Below, piece by piece: positions 40,801 through 51,489 of a stretch of 64,000 bases of DNA. The notes under the pieces are model-generated. The model was not told the origin of the DNA and ran no database searches. It saw nothing but the letters and a program-made list of their open reading frames with translations. Both the position numbers and the translations under genes were made by a program. Position 1 is the stretch's first letter. Each line of letters starts with the position of its first letter. The DNA lies in assembly GCF_900747795.2 (NCBI RefSeq), contig NC_041402.2, forward strand, positions 195,401,489 to 195,465,488, in the 5' to 3' direction. This DNA comes from Erpetoichthys calabaricus (taxonomy: Eukaryota > Chordata > Cladistia > Polypteriformes > Polypteridae).

Positions 40801-43466
40801 CCGTGCCCCCTTTTTTGTTACTTCCGCGCCCCACAGTTTTAGAACCGCTGGCGTAGAAAGAGGTGCTGTTGTTGAGGCAAACTGTGTGAGGAAGCGAAGG
40901 TAATATGCCACCATTTCCAAAAAGGATGCCAGTTGTCAGGATGTTTGAGGCTCAGGAAGAGAGTGGATGGCATCCACATGTGACATTATAGGCCTTGCCC
41001 TGACAGCCTGTACCCCACAAATTCAATTTCTTGCACTTTTCTGAGTTAAGAGTGACGTGGTAACCTTTATCATGTTGGCGCTGGGTGGTACCATGCACTA
41101 CGATGTCATCCAAACAAATGGCTACACCTGGAATTCCTGCCAGCATGAGAGACGTGACCTTCTGGAGACAGCTAGGTGCTGAGCGGAGACCTAAAGGCGT
41201 CCTCTTGTAACAGAAGACACCGAGGTGTGTCACAAAAGATCTCTGCTCATAGGATCAAGAGGAACCTGCAAAGAGCCCTGGTTTAGGACCCATGAAAATG
41301 TGTGCCAGTTGGCAAAGGGCATTTATCAGGAATAATTGCTTTATTTACAGAACGCAGATCAACGCAAATACGCAAACCTCCTGATTTTTTTCTCCGCCAC
41401 AACTAAATTTGAAATCCATGGGGAAGCATCCACTGGTTCAATAATGTCCTCTACCAGCAGGTGGCGGAGCTCTGTCCAAACCCGGGCTCTTAAAGATAAT
41501 GGCAGTCTGAGCAGCGGGTGGGTAACTGGAGAAATCGTTTTATCCACTGGGGGTCGATGGATGAACCCAGTAATGCAGCCCAACATTGGGAAGGCCTGTT
41601 GTCATGGTGATGTCACCTGCATAATGTCAGTGCCACTTGAATCACACAAATGACATTGTAATCTGTGGAGCAGATCCAAACCCGTTAGATTTGCACCCAT
41701 CGTGGTAACAAAAAATGAAAAATCAAAAGGCCCTTTGGTCTTTATAGTGAACTGCAAGACAAACAGCGCCCAGAACTGGTGTGTTTGAGTTGCCATCTCC
41801 TGCCAGTGCTACTGAGGTGTGTTGGAGTGGGACGTCAAAGAAGTGTCTCTCAAATGTCACTTTATTCAACAAAGACACCTGTGTCACTGAGTCAAGGGAG
41901 AAGAAAGTCGTTTACGTAACGGGCACACGTCTTGAAGGGTTTGCCTGGTCTGGACACCGAGTTAATTATTGATGAAGATGAAGGTGTCTCAGACGGGGGC
42001 GGATTGGGAGCAGAGCGACACCACCGAGCAACATGGTTCATTTCTGGACAAGTTCTACAGCACTGGCGTCTACAGAGCAGGACAGTCTCGTGCTTTGGTA
42101 AAATGTCTGAGGGCGCCACAGTTTCCACAGCGCCGCTTTACAGCCTGCACTGGCGTTGGCGATGATGTGCCAGTAGGTGGTGCTGTTGCTGTGCCTGACG
42201 GTTTACAGGCGGCCACGAGCGCTGCTTCGACTTGACTTTAATCTCTACGGCTTTACTTAACGTTAAGGTATCCGGCTCCAGTTAGAAACGCTCTCTCTGC
42301 TGTTCACAAGACGTTTTCTCAATCAGCTGGTCCCTTACTAACTCGTCGTGTCCCGTCCCGAACTTACAGTGTCGCACAAACTCACACAACGCTGAAACAA
42401 ACTGTGTGATTGACTCACCGGCTGCTGAGCACGCTGACGAAACTGGAAACGGCTCAGGCCGAAATGGCCATCAGTGCTGCCACCGAGGCTGGAAAACACT
42501 CGTCAGTCGGGAGAAAAAAATGTGCTGTCCTTCAGCGCACAAACTGTAAATGAAGCGCCCTTTTCATTACTGACTCAACGAACGATACCAGCGTCTCCAG
42601 GGAACGAGCGGGTCACCAGCTACTGGCAAGAAAGAAGCTGGAGGAGGTCAACCAGAAATAGCGGTTCATACACGTGTAATGCTCAACTATCCATCCATCC
42701 ATTATCCAACCCTCTATATCCTACCTACTGGGTCACGGGGGTCTGCTGGAGCCAATCCCAGCCAACACATGGCACAAGGCAGGAAACAAACCACAGGGCG
42801 CACACACAAAAATAAATGGTATTGTATTGTATTGTGTACATGTCACGGTGTCGTCTCCATGGAGCACAGCAGGGGCTTCACGTATAAATGTTGCGTACGC
42901 CCGTCTCCACGCTCACATCGCGATATATGAAAACTAAACTTGCAGTAAAGCCACGCCCATTCTCACGCCAGCACTAAACCCCGCCCCAGTTGTTGCGCAT
43001 TCGATTTTGCAAACTGGTGGCTCCCAGCATCAAAGCAGTGCTGCTGTCCCAGTGTGGCTTCTCTTTATCTTTTAGATTCACATCCCTGACGCAGCTTTAT
43101 CAAATACACTGAAATTAACCGCATATCGTTTATAAATTTAAGCCACCAGATTGTAATCAACCCGTAACCATATAATGGTGCACCGAATGGCTAAACTTCT
43201 CCGCTGCCATGGCTGCTTTTGCACTGTTTGGCCGTGATGGGTCGTTCTTGAACGATTCACGAATCTTTAATATGACTCGGGAAGACGACTCGTGGGAGTG
43301 ATTCACTCAGTCGCGCATGCGCATTTGCGCAACTTTCTATAGTTTTTTCGAGTCTTCGGGTTTTTCGAGTCGTTCGTTCATCACGTGACAGCCCCATAAG
43401 CTTAACCTATGCAGTCTGAGCCGGAAAGAGAATTGATTAGTGAATTTCCCATTGGGATTAATAAAG

Positions 43467-43544
<78 letters not shown>

Positions 43545-46500
43545 GTTCATTCCTCGAGTCTTTCAAGTCATTCGTTCTTTTGTCACGTGACCACTTGCCG
43601 GCTCAGTAGTAGCGAATCACAGACTAAAGACCCAGGTAAACAATGAATTAATATTTTCTGTTTCTTATAGCATTATAGTTTTGTCTTGTTTGTAGTGTGA
43701 TCAACATTTGTGTAAGCAGTAGATGTGTTACGGAGGTAACAGGTAACGTTTTAATTATATTTTGCTTAAATGAATGAAATGACTCGAAAAAAGATTCGTT
43801 CATTTTGCTGAATGAGACTCAAAGGTCCGAGTCGGTAAAATGATCCGAACTTCCCATCACAGTTTTTGGCCGGGTTGATAGTTCACGCCACATGATGCGT
43901 GTGCCCGTGGACACTACTGCTACGCAAGCGCTGTACTGTTTACACTGTGCGCGTACTTTACGTAAATCTGGAAGATTCCAGCAGGTGGCAGTACGAGATA
44001 TCATGACGGTGAGAATAAGGTCTGGCTTCACTGTGTTGTAAATTAAACACCCGTTAAATTCTGAGGACACCTCGCCACAATATCTTTGAAAAAGATGTTT
44101 AATAATTAAATCCATCAATCCAGGGATGCACCCATGTGCCTAGCACTGGGCACGAGGCAGAAACAATCCCTGGACGGGGCATCAGCTCATCGCAAGGTGA
44201 GAACACACACTGGCTTTGTTTTAGCGTCACCAAATCTGCATATCTTTGGAAGGAAACCGAAGCCCACTGTGAAAACACACCAGGAAAAACATGCAAACTC
44301 CAGGCAGGGAACACCAGGGTCGTGACTCCCACCGTGCCACCCAAGTCAGTATCACACAGTACAGCCCTTATACCCTAAATGAGTTGGCCTCACTTCTTAC
44401 TGCGTCCACTTTACGACTCCAGAACAACGTCTGTCCGCTCACAGCCAGAAGGTCTCCCGTCGGTTACCGAGGCAGAGGTGTATGAGCGGCAGCACCATCA
44501 ACACGTGGATTTGCGTCCTCAGCACGGGGGTCTGCTGTGACAGAATAAACAGACGGTGGGCTGCGACTCGCTTTTCACGGTGACTTTGATATCTGACCTT
44601 TCGGGCACTTCACGACTTTCTGAACTTGAACTTTGGAGAGTCTCCTCCACGCTGTTTCACTCCATCAGTTTTCTTTTGTTGTTTATACCGCTGCTTAAGC
44701 CAACCAATAGGACGAGGACGTTATTCTTTGCCTCCACTTCCTATTCGCTGAAATTCTTTTTTTTTCCCATGTGCTTTTGTCATTGTCTTTTAACAAAGCA
44801 CAGAAGAAAAGGGGCCGTTTATATTGATTTGCATATTAAATTATGTAAATTCTGGGAGGAGTCGGGGCGCGTACACGTGTGTTACATTTCACGTTCATTA
44901 GACTTTGTAAAGGGGTGCGCACAGATTTACGCATTTGGATGCTTTTGTCCGTACGCCATGTTTTAATGTGAATTTTACACATGAGACCCCTGGTGATGAA
45001 GCGGTCAGCCTTCTCTGGACAATCAGTGCTGCTGGTCAGCATCGCCTCTCACCAGACGTTTTTACACATCCACCCTGGCGCTGGACACCAACGGCCCCCG
45101 GAGGACTTACAAAGAAGCTGCCGCTGATGGGGGGCTGGTAGACCCCGTCAAAGGTGCAGTCTGTTTTCGAGCCGCAGGCCGTGAAGTTGAAGATGCCCCT
45201 GATGATTTCCTGGCACTTGCTGGCATTGCCTGTCCCAGTGAAGTTGACCAGCGTGTTGAGGTTGGCGCTGCCCGAGTACGAGACACAAGGAGAGTTGAAG
45301 ATGGCGCCAAGCGTGGTGTTCAGCTGGTAGCCGGTGGGGTAGCAGGGGTGGTCAATGGGATTTGACAGACTTGAGGACTGCTGCTTAAAAAGAAAACAAA
45401 GGTGGACAGTGAGAGACGCTGGTCTGGCATGGTCAGTGAGAAGAAGCCTTGACCAGCTGTGTGCCCAACAGGGTCAGTGAGATGGGAGGACATCTGGTCA
45501 GCTGACCCTTCCCTGTGGTCAGTCACTGTGCTGCAAGTCACCATCTGCTCAGCTCAGGCCACATGAGAAGGGATCGGAGTCCAGCATCCATTCAGTGAGT
45601 CTACGACTCTGGTCAGTTCTGACCACTCACGTCAATGAATAGACTTTATACTTTGGTCTGTTGTGTCCACTTAGTGGTCAGTGACTGGTGTCCAGACTCT
45701 GGTCAGTCACGACCACACATTAATGGTCACAGTTTATATTTTGTAAGTTGAGTCCACTCAGAAGTCAGCGTCCGATTTTCAGATTCTGGTCATTCATGTC
45801 CACTTAGAGGTCAGTGTGAGGTGCTCAGAGTCTATGAATAGAGTTTTTATTTTGGCCAGTCATGTCCACTCAAGAGGTCAACATCATGTTCCCCAACTCT
45901 CCTCAGTTGTGTCCACTCTGAGGTCAGTATTTGGTGTTCAGAGTCTGCTCATTTTTGCCCATTCATAGGTCAGTGTGTGTCCACTTAGCAGTCAGTGATT
46001 GTCATTCCCTCGGTTTAAGGCCCCCAGACCCCCTGCTCCCCAAGTGGCTCACCTGGATCAGGTTGGCCTGCACCTTCTTCATGGCCTGCTCCTTAACCAT
46101 TAGAGTTTACATTCTGGTCAGTCAGGTCCACTCACAGGTCAGTGACTGGTTCCAGTTCTGGTCAGTCAGGTCCACTCACCGTCCCCAGACCCCCCTCATT
46201 CCTCAAGTGGCTCACCTGGATCAGGTTGGCCTGCACCTTCTTCATGGCCTGCTCCTTAACCATTACAGTTTACATTCTGGTCAGTCAGGTCCACTCACAG
46301 GTCAGTGACTGGTTCCAGTTCTGGTCAGTCAGGTCCACTCACCGTCCCCAGACCCCCCTCGTTCCTCAAGTGGCTCACCTGGATCAGGTTGGCCTGCACC
46401 TTCTTCATGGCCTGCTCCTTGCCGTAACACAGGTAGCTGTGCGTGTAGACGTTGTATTTGTTCCCATAGAGGGTGAAGTTGGACTCGTAGTTCTTGTCTT

Positions 46501-49301
46501 TGATGGGCACGGCCGGCGTGAAGGTCAGCTGGGTGGACGCTCCTCCGAGATCCATCGCCCCCAGGGTCTTGGCACTAGTTGGCAGCTTCCACTTGCCTTC
46601 AAATGTGCACTGAAAGAGAGAGTGAGAGCGCCACCTGGTGAGAATGGCACAGCAGACAAAGTGGCCAGCGTTATATAAAACAGAGAATGCCCCAAAAGAA
46701 CTGACCAGAATGGACAAAGAGCAAGTGACCAACGCTCAGGCAAAATGGAAGACGTCAGAAGAGAGCTGCCCGCTTCTGCAGGAACAAGAGGGAAAAACAA
46801 ACCAGAGATAAAGTGACCACTGGTCAGAAAAATGAAGCAGACCACAGAAAAAGTGACACCAGAAATGGGGCCGGTGTTGGACAAACTGACCCCAGTAGAG
46901 ATGATCTGACCAAACACCAGACCAGACAGACTTAGTTGGCCACAGCCTCGAGTAACAAAGCGAGTGGCATTTGGGGACACGAGAACAGCGCAAGGCAGGC
47001 GACCAGCACCCCAAGAAGTAAAGCAGGCCACAGCATTAAGTGCAGAAGGAGAGATGGACAGGAGGGACAGTGGAGGAAATGACGAGGACACCTGGATGGA
47101 CTGACCTTGATGAAGGACTGCAGCAGGTAGTTGATGGTCACCCAACCGTAGGCCCCCTCCTCGTCTCCAGAGATGATGCGGGCGCCACGGAAGTCAAACG
47201 GGTAGAGCTGGATGAACTTGGCCACCTCGGCCAGCACCTGGTCAGACTGGCTGGGGCTGGTGATGCTGTGGGATGGCAGCAGTAAGACACTCAGTGCTCG
47301 CTGATACCCCCTCCCCTCCTGGCGTGCCCGGCCCTCTGTCCTCTGACCAACTTACTTAAGCAGCCGCATGCCAGCAGTGGCGCCCAGGTAGACGGGAGCC
47401 TCCCGCTGGTTCTCTCGAGGGACGGCGGCCGCTGCGGTGTCCAGGCAGACCTTGAGGGACTGACCGGCGGCCGGAGGGTTGTTGGCGTAGCTTGAGATTC
47501 CTGGGCCTGCGAGAAGACATCGGGAGATTTTAGGGGACAGTTGTGGATGGCGGACATCGGGGGGCTTGGGCCACCTGATGACACACAGTGCTGTGATAAA
47601 GTATTAGCCCCCTTCCTGGCATCCTCCAGCTTTGTGTATTTGTCACAATGAGTGGCGTCAGATGTTCAGACAAAGTGCACAATTAGATGAAGGGCGCCCG
47701 AGTGAACACAGAGCACCATTTCGAAAGGGCTACTTCATGTCTTTAAGTTATGCCAGTGTGAAAAAGTAATTGCCCCCTTAGTTCTCACTCAAAGTTCATC
47801 AAAAGTTCCACCCCAGCCAGCCCTGTTCCTCTACACCTGCTCCCATACTAAGTGTAGTAACCTCCATAAGATTTCTAGAAGAATACGAGGCCTCAAGCAA
47901 AGCGAATTCTAGAACAGAGGAGCAAATAAACAGTTGTTGAAACTCACTAATAAGGAAACAAAGAGCAACAAAACCATTTGTGATGGGAGATTCCACCAAT
48001 ATCTCCAAATGGAGTACATATGGTACAGTGGGCATCATCAGAAGGTAAACCTCTCTGCCAAAATGACCACAAGGGCACAGTACCCACTCACTCATTCATG
48101 ACGTCACCAAAGAAGAACACCCAAAGAACGACAGGACTCCGTAGCCTCAGCTAAGGTCAGCGTCCAGGACTCTATGATAAGAAAAAGATGGGGGAAAAAT
48201 GGGAGAGCAGCAAGGCAGAAACGTCTGGTGACCAAGAGACACACCAGCACAAGAGGACCCCTGGATGATCTGAACGCCTTTTGGAATAACGACAGACAAA
48301 TCAAAAGGCAAACTCTGTGGTCTACACTAGTCTCGCTGTGACTGCCGTTGGACAGTAAGAACTTCAGATGAACTTCAGACCTTCATGGTGGTGCCAGTGT
48401 GATGAGGTGTGAAGGCTGTGGAGACGCAGCCTCATTGAAGGAACCAGGAATGGTGCATTTGAGCGGAATATTCTTAAGGGTGACATCCAGTCACCTGTCT
48501 GTGACATGAAGCTGAAGCTCCATTGGGTTACACAGCAGGACGATGTGCCAAAACACAAAAGCAAAATGGAGTGGCCGAGTCAAAGTCCTGACCTGAACCC
48601 AAGTAGAGGTGCTGGACCAGCAACTGATGGCCACAAACCTACTGGCCGTCCTGCGAGGAAGAGTGCAGGAAGGAGTGCAATCAAACGAGTCGTGATTGGT
48701 GCTGCAGCCAAGTGCTGAGACTGTGGGGGCACAAGGAGTGTTTAATATCAAAGTCCTGATTTTAAAAGTGCATTGTGTGTTCACGGAGGTCCCCTTTGCC
48801 TGAAGGTCTGCGGCCATCCATTGTGTGAGATTTGCAAAAACAGAGGTGATTGTGATAGGGGCCAAATACTTTTTCACAGCAATGTATATAGCGCCGTTCA
48901 TGGGAAACACAAAACACACAGGAGCACAATACACTTCAGCCCACTCCGTCCCCACAGCGTCACCTACTGACCGTCCACATCGCAGACCATAACCTGAGTG
49001 ACCAGTCCTGTGCTGTTCTGCTTGTCCCCCTGCCACTTGTACAGGAAGAGGGCGGTGTGAGTGGACCCGGCGTCAAAGACCATGCCATACTGGGGGGAGA
49101 GAGAGACAGTGTGAGCAGATCAGAGGGCACCCCCAGGTGAGCAAATCAGAGGGCACCCCTGGGCACTTGTACCTTGTAGCCCACGGGCAGGCTGACCCAC
49201 ATCAGGTTGACCAAGATAAGGATGAGAGCGATGACTTGTGACAACACGGCCGCACCCACCAGTGATGTCAGCAGGACCCCCCTGACTTGAAACTTTCCCA
49301 T
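37811..49301 (-). CDS. ENTPD8: ENTPD8, ectonucleoside triphosphate diphosphohydrolase 8
   Basis: Nine coding exons on minus: 49301-49173, 49089-48972, 47506-47356, 47265-47106, 46609-46379, 45380-45111, 38439-38329, 38222-38085 and 38005-37811. All splice GT/AG in frame, 500 residues. The enzyme hydrolyses extracellular ATP and ADP at the cell surface (GDA1/CD39 family). Transmembrane segments lie at about 8-37 and 474-496. Apyrase regions: DAGSTHT (about 49-55), GATAGMRLL (124-132), [14 protein letters not shown] with the likely catalytic Glu169, [11 protein letters not shown] (203-213), [14 protein letters not shown] (441-454). I chose ENTPD8 over ENTPD2 from the N-terminus ([19 protein letters not shown]), [18 protein letters not shown] and the short FWKADH tail. 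The coding ATG lies in an exon whose acceptor is at about 49,337, so an untranslated first exon probably lies further right. Reading frame looks intact despite a 6.7-kb intron loaded with repeats. Confidence 0.96.
39360..42480 (-). mobile_element. Ty3/gypsy LTR retrotransposon fossil in an ENTPD8 intron
   Basis: On the minus strand, from right to left, the usual gypsy order is recognisable: a gag-like and zinc-knuckle-like part (about 42,480-41,890), a protease-like region, reverse transcriptase (about 41,590-40,950), RNase H (about 40,490-40,170) and integrase core (about 39,720-39,400). I could not find long terminal repeats, so the limits are approximate. It is clearly broken, with many interruptions (well over five), and looks old. 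A small hAT-like element has inserted into it. It is antisense to nothing: it lies in the same orientation as ENTPD8. Confidence 0.85.
40628..40849. mobile_element. hAT-like MITE with 8-bp target duplication
   Basis: The left end reads GCAGTGTTTCTCAACCTGTA; the reverse complement of the right end reads AGCGGTTCTAAAACTGTGGG. Both resemble hAT termini (CAGTGTTTCTCAACC). GGCGTAGA flanks it at 40,620-40,627 and 40,850-40,857, an exact 8-base duplication as hAT transposases make. The element is 222 bases, non-coding, and nested in the gypsy fossil. Confidence 0.88.
42690..42835 (-). repeat. V-SINE-like 3' end plus (ATTGT)n tail
   Basis: CATCCATCCATTATCCAACC, then GTCACGGGGGTCTGCTGGAG CCAATCCCAGCC, is the reversed 3' end of the V-SINE-like element seen whole at 55,610. 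It stops after AACAAACCACAGGGCGCACA CAC and continues as AAAAATAAATGGTATTGTAT TG, another element's tail. Confidence 0.65.
43234..43860. mobile_element. Non-coding DNA element (MITE-like) with a LINE tail inside
   Basis: The left end begins GTGATGGGTCGTTCTTGAAC and the reverse complement of the right end begins GTGATGGGAAGTTCGGATCA; the first eight bases are identical and inverted. Internal GACTCG, CGAGTC and TCATTCGTTC words recur in both halves. No protein is encoded. The flanks GTTTGGCC and GTTTTTGGCC resemble each other but are not an exact duplication. Superfamily undecided. Confidence 0.6.
43425..43544 (+). repeat. LINE 3' tail ending in a (TCTA)n microsatellite
   Basis: GTGAATTTCCCATTGGGATT AATAAAGTA runs directly into about 19 copies of TCTA (43,468-43,544). 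The AATTTCC..TTGGGATTAATAAAGT wording is the 3' end of an L2/Rex1-type LINE, also seen (minus) at 23,785-23,835. It sits inside the MITE-like element. Confidence 0.6.
44095..44345 (-). repeat. V-SINE-like element, minus orientation
   Basis: Reversed V-SINE order on plus: AATCCCTGGACGGGGCATCA, CATATCTTTGGAAGGAAACC, AAACATGCAAACTCCAGGCA, GGGTCGTGACTCCCACCGTG CCACCC. Moderately diverged; in the ENTPD8 intron. Confidence 0.65.
45420..46400 (-). repeat. Minisatellite in ENTPD8 intron, including two partial exon copies
   Basis: Loose units of GTCCACTCANAGGTCAGTG and TGGTCAGTCANGTCC fill 45,420-46,030. From about 46,020 a 163-base unit occurs in near-identical tandem: CACCTGGATCAGG starts at about 46,050, 46,213 and 46,376. 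The third is the real 3' end of the coding exon 46,379-46,609. The first two carry its last 42 coding bases and the splice donor, but diverge upstream of them and lack an acceptor. Confidence 0.85.
47586..48884 (+). mobile_element. Tc1/mariner element, degraded, in ENTPD8 intron
   Basis: The left end reads CAGTGCTGTGATAAAGTATT AGCCCCC; the reverse complement of the right end reads CATTGCTGTGAAAAAGTATT TGGCCCC, with TA at 48,885-48,886. A second AAAAAGTAATTGCCCCCTTA block is just inside the left end. The plus strand near 48,540-48,605 reads [21 protein letters not shown], the Tc1 catalytic neighbourhood (NDPKHTSK..[12 protein letters not shown]). Frames are broken. This is a third Tc1 family in the window. 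Confidence 0.85.
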
Positions 49302-49699
49302 CCTCTGGTGGCAGCAGGTGAAGTGCAGCTGGACTCCTGAAAAGCAGACAGCAGGTTCAGAACAACACATCTGAAGAGACATGCGGAGCCTTGGAGAGGA
49401 AGAGGAGGAGGAGGAGGTGCCACCAGCAAACAGAGGGATGGGAATCGGGGGGTGTGGGCACACAATGTAGCACCTGACTCCTCTTGAGTGCTCACTCTGA
49501 CCCACTAAAATGTACCCTTTGGCGCCCAGGCAGCACACCATGGCTGCCAGCTAGGTGGCACTTGTAATGACACTCAGGAGCTCAGGGACTCGAATGTGTT
49601 TCACTTTTATTGACTCACTAGTTGTGTGACATGGCTTCACCCAGGTAATTTGATAAGAAAATGGGCCTCCATTAGAGTGCTGTCAGGTAATGAGGTGTA

Positions 49700-50020
49700 G
49701 GACTGTGTGTCCAGACCAGGGTCACGGTGTCGGGGGGGGGCTGGAGGCTGTCTCAGCTAGCATAGGGCGCAAGGCAGGAACCAACCCTGGACAGGGCGCC
49801 AGTACATCACAGGGCTGAACACTCACACCACACACACACTCGGGCAGCTCTAGTGGCACCAATACATCTAAAGTGCATATTTTAGGATGATGGGAGGAAA
49901 CTGGAGCAGCAGGAAGAGACCCCTGAAGACACAGGGAGAACACGCAAACTCCACACAGGGAGGACCGGCGATGTGAACCCTGGTCACCTTACAGCGAGGC
50001 AGCAGTGCAACCAAGAGCTA
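49700..50020 (-). repeat. V-SINE-like element, minus orientation
   Basis: Reversed V-SINE order: CAGGGTCACGGTGTCGGGGG, GCGCAAGGCAGGAACCAACC CTGG, GATGGGAGGAAACTGGAGCA, AGGGAGAACACGCAAACTCC ACACAGGGAGGACC, GATGTGAACCCTGGTCACCT TACAGCGAGGCAGCAGTGC. Nearly full length, moderately diverged. Confidence 0.75.
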
Positions 50021-50029
50021 ATATTATGG

Positions 50030-50215
50030 ACAGGCAGTGTGGTGAAGCGGTTAAAGCTTTAGACTTCAGGCCTTCAGGCTGTGGGTTCAAATGCTGCTTT
50101 GTACATCGTGTGACTCTGAAGAAGTCACTTCACCTGCCAGTGCTTCAGCTGGAAAAATGAACAAAGTTGTAAGTCACCTTGGATAAAGACGTCAGCCAAG
50201 TAATACGTCAATGTA
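50030..50215 (+). repeat. tRNA-derived SINE, copy 2
   Basis: GCAGTGTGGTGAAGCGGTTA (A-box region) and GTGGGTTCAAATGCTG (B-box region, one base off) are followed by GAAGTCACTTCACCTGCCAG TGCTTCAGCTGGAAAA, then GTAAGTCACCTTGGATAAAG. It ends in ATGTAAATGTAAC, and the adjoining GATA tract starts right after it. Confidence 0.75.
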
Positions 50216-50219
50216 AATG

Positions 50220-50270
50220 TAACATACTGTAGATAGATAGATAGAAAGAATTTGGTATAGTAGGCAGGAT

Positions 50271-50344
<74 letters not shown>

Positions 50345-50577
50345 TGAAAAGCACTATATAATTAATTAATAGATAGATATGAAAGGCACTATATAATTAA
50401 TAAATAGATAGAAATGAAAGGCATTATATAATTAATAGATAGATAGAAATGAAAAGCACTATATAATTAATAAATAGATAGAAATGAAAGGCACTATATA
50501 ATTAATTAATAGATAGATAGAAATGAAAGGCAATATATAACAGATAGATAGATAGAATTTGGTATAGTAGGCAGGAT

Positions 50578-50653
<76 letters not shown>

Positions 50654-50674
50654 ATTTGGTATAGTAGGCAGGAT

Positions 50675-50762
<88 letters not shown>

Positions 50763-50783
50763 ATTTGGTATAGTAGGCAGGAT

Positions 50784-50851
<68 letters not shown>

Positions 50852-51140
50852 AATGAAAAGCACTATATAATTAATTAATAGATAGATATGAAAGGCACTA
50901 TATAATTAATAAATAGAAATGAAAGGCATTATATAATTAATAGATAGATAGAAATGAAAAGCACTATATAATTAATTAATAGATAGAAATGAAAGGCACT
51001 ATATAACAGATAGATAGATAGATATGAAAGGCACTATATAAGAGATAGATAGATATGAAAGGCACTATATAATTAATAAATAGGTAGAAATGAAAGGCAC
51101 TATATAATTGATAGATAGATAGATAGATAGATAGTCAGTG
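50220..51140. repeat. Compound GATA microsatellite array
   Basis: Long runs of GATA alternate with two inserted units: ATGAAAGGCACTATATAATT AATA (about ten times) and GAATTTGGTATAGTAGGCAG GATTA (about 50,245, 50,554, 50,651 and 50,760). The second unit always leads into a GATA run, so a higher-order unit of roughly 97-110 bases has been copied. No coding content. Confidence 0.95.
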
Positions 51141-51279
51141 TCCAATCTATTTCCATTTTGAGAAACTGCACTTTGCTCTTGGGCCAGGGGTTTTTAATGG
51201 TTTCCCCCTCTCCCTTTCTGCTCCATTGTAGCCTGTGGTTCTTGTTTGTAGGCCTCTGAAGTGCCCAGATGTTGATTTT

Positions 51280-51485
51280 TGCAGGCAGTGTGGTGAGGTG
51301 GTTAAGGCTTTGGTCTTCAAACCCTGAAGTTGTGGGTTCAAATCCCACCACTGACATCACTGCCTGACCCTGAGCGAGTCACCTGACCTGCCTTTGCTCC
51401 ATTTATAAAAACCAAAAAGCAATGTAACCAATTGTATTATAAATGTTGTGAGTCACCTTGGATACGGGGGTCAGTCAATGTCCAT
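51280..51485 (+). repeat. tRNA-derived SINE, copy 3
   Basis: GCAGTGTGGTGAGGTGGTTA A-box region and GTGGGTTCAAATCCCACC B-box, followed by GAGCGAGTCACCTGACCTGC, CAATGTAACCAATTGTATTA and a GTGAGTCACCTTGGATACGG tail. The same family as 7,978 and 50,030. Confidence 0.75.
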
Positions 51486-51489
51486 TTTT

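Noticed and set aside
43409-43646. Plus-strand frames with (LSIY)n
   Set aside because: Translation of the (TCTA)n microsatellite.
46046-46270. Extra ENTPD8 exons (mutually exclusive splicing)
   Set aside because: The copies have a donor but no polypyrimidine tract or AG acceptor upstream, and hold only 42 coding bases.
46525-47145. 206-codon minus-strand frame between two ENTPD8 exons
   Set aside because: Mostly intron, out of frame with both flanking exons and without any motif.
48491-49036. 181-codon minus-strand frame overlapping an ENTPD8 exon
   Set aside because: It reads another frame through the exon and into Tc1-derived intron sequence.
37811-49301. Assignment of the apyrase as ENTPD2 or ENTPD1
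   Set aside because: Apyrase motifs are shared, but the N-terminal membrane segment, [18 protein letters not shown] and the short C-terminal tail fit ENTPD8 better.
50220-51140. Possible CRISPR-like array of repeats and spacers
   Set aside because: The repeats are tetranucleotide GATA runs with decayed insert units of unequal length, in a eukaryotic genome; no array structure.
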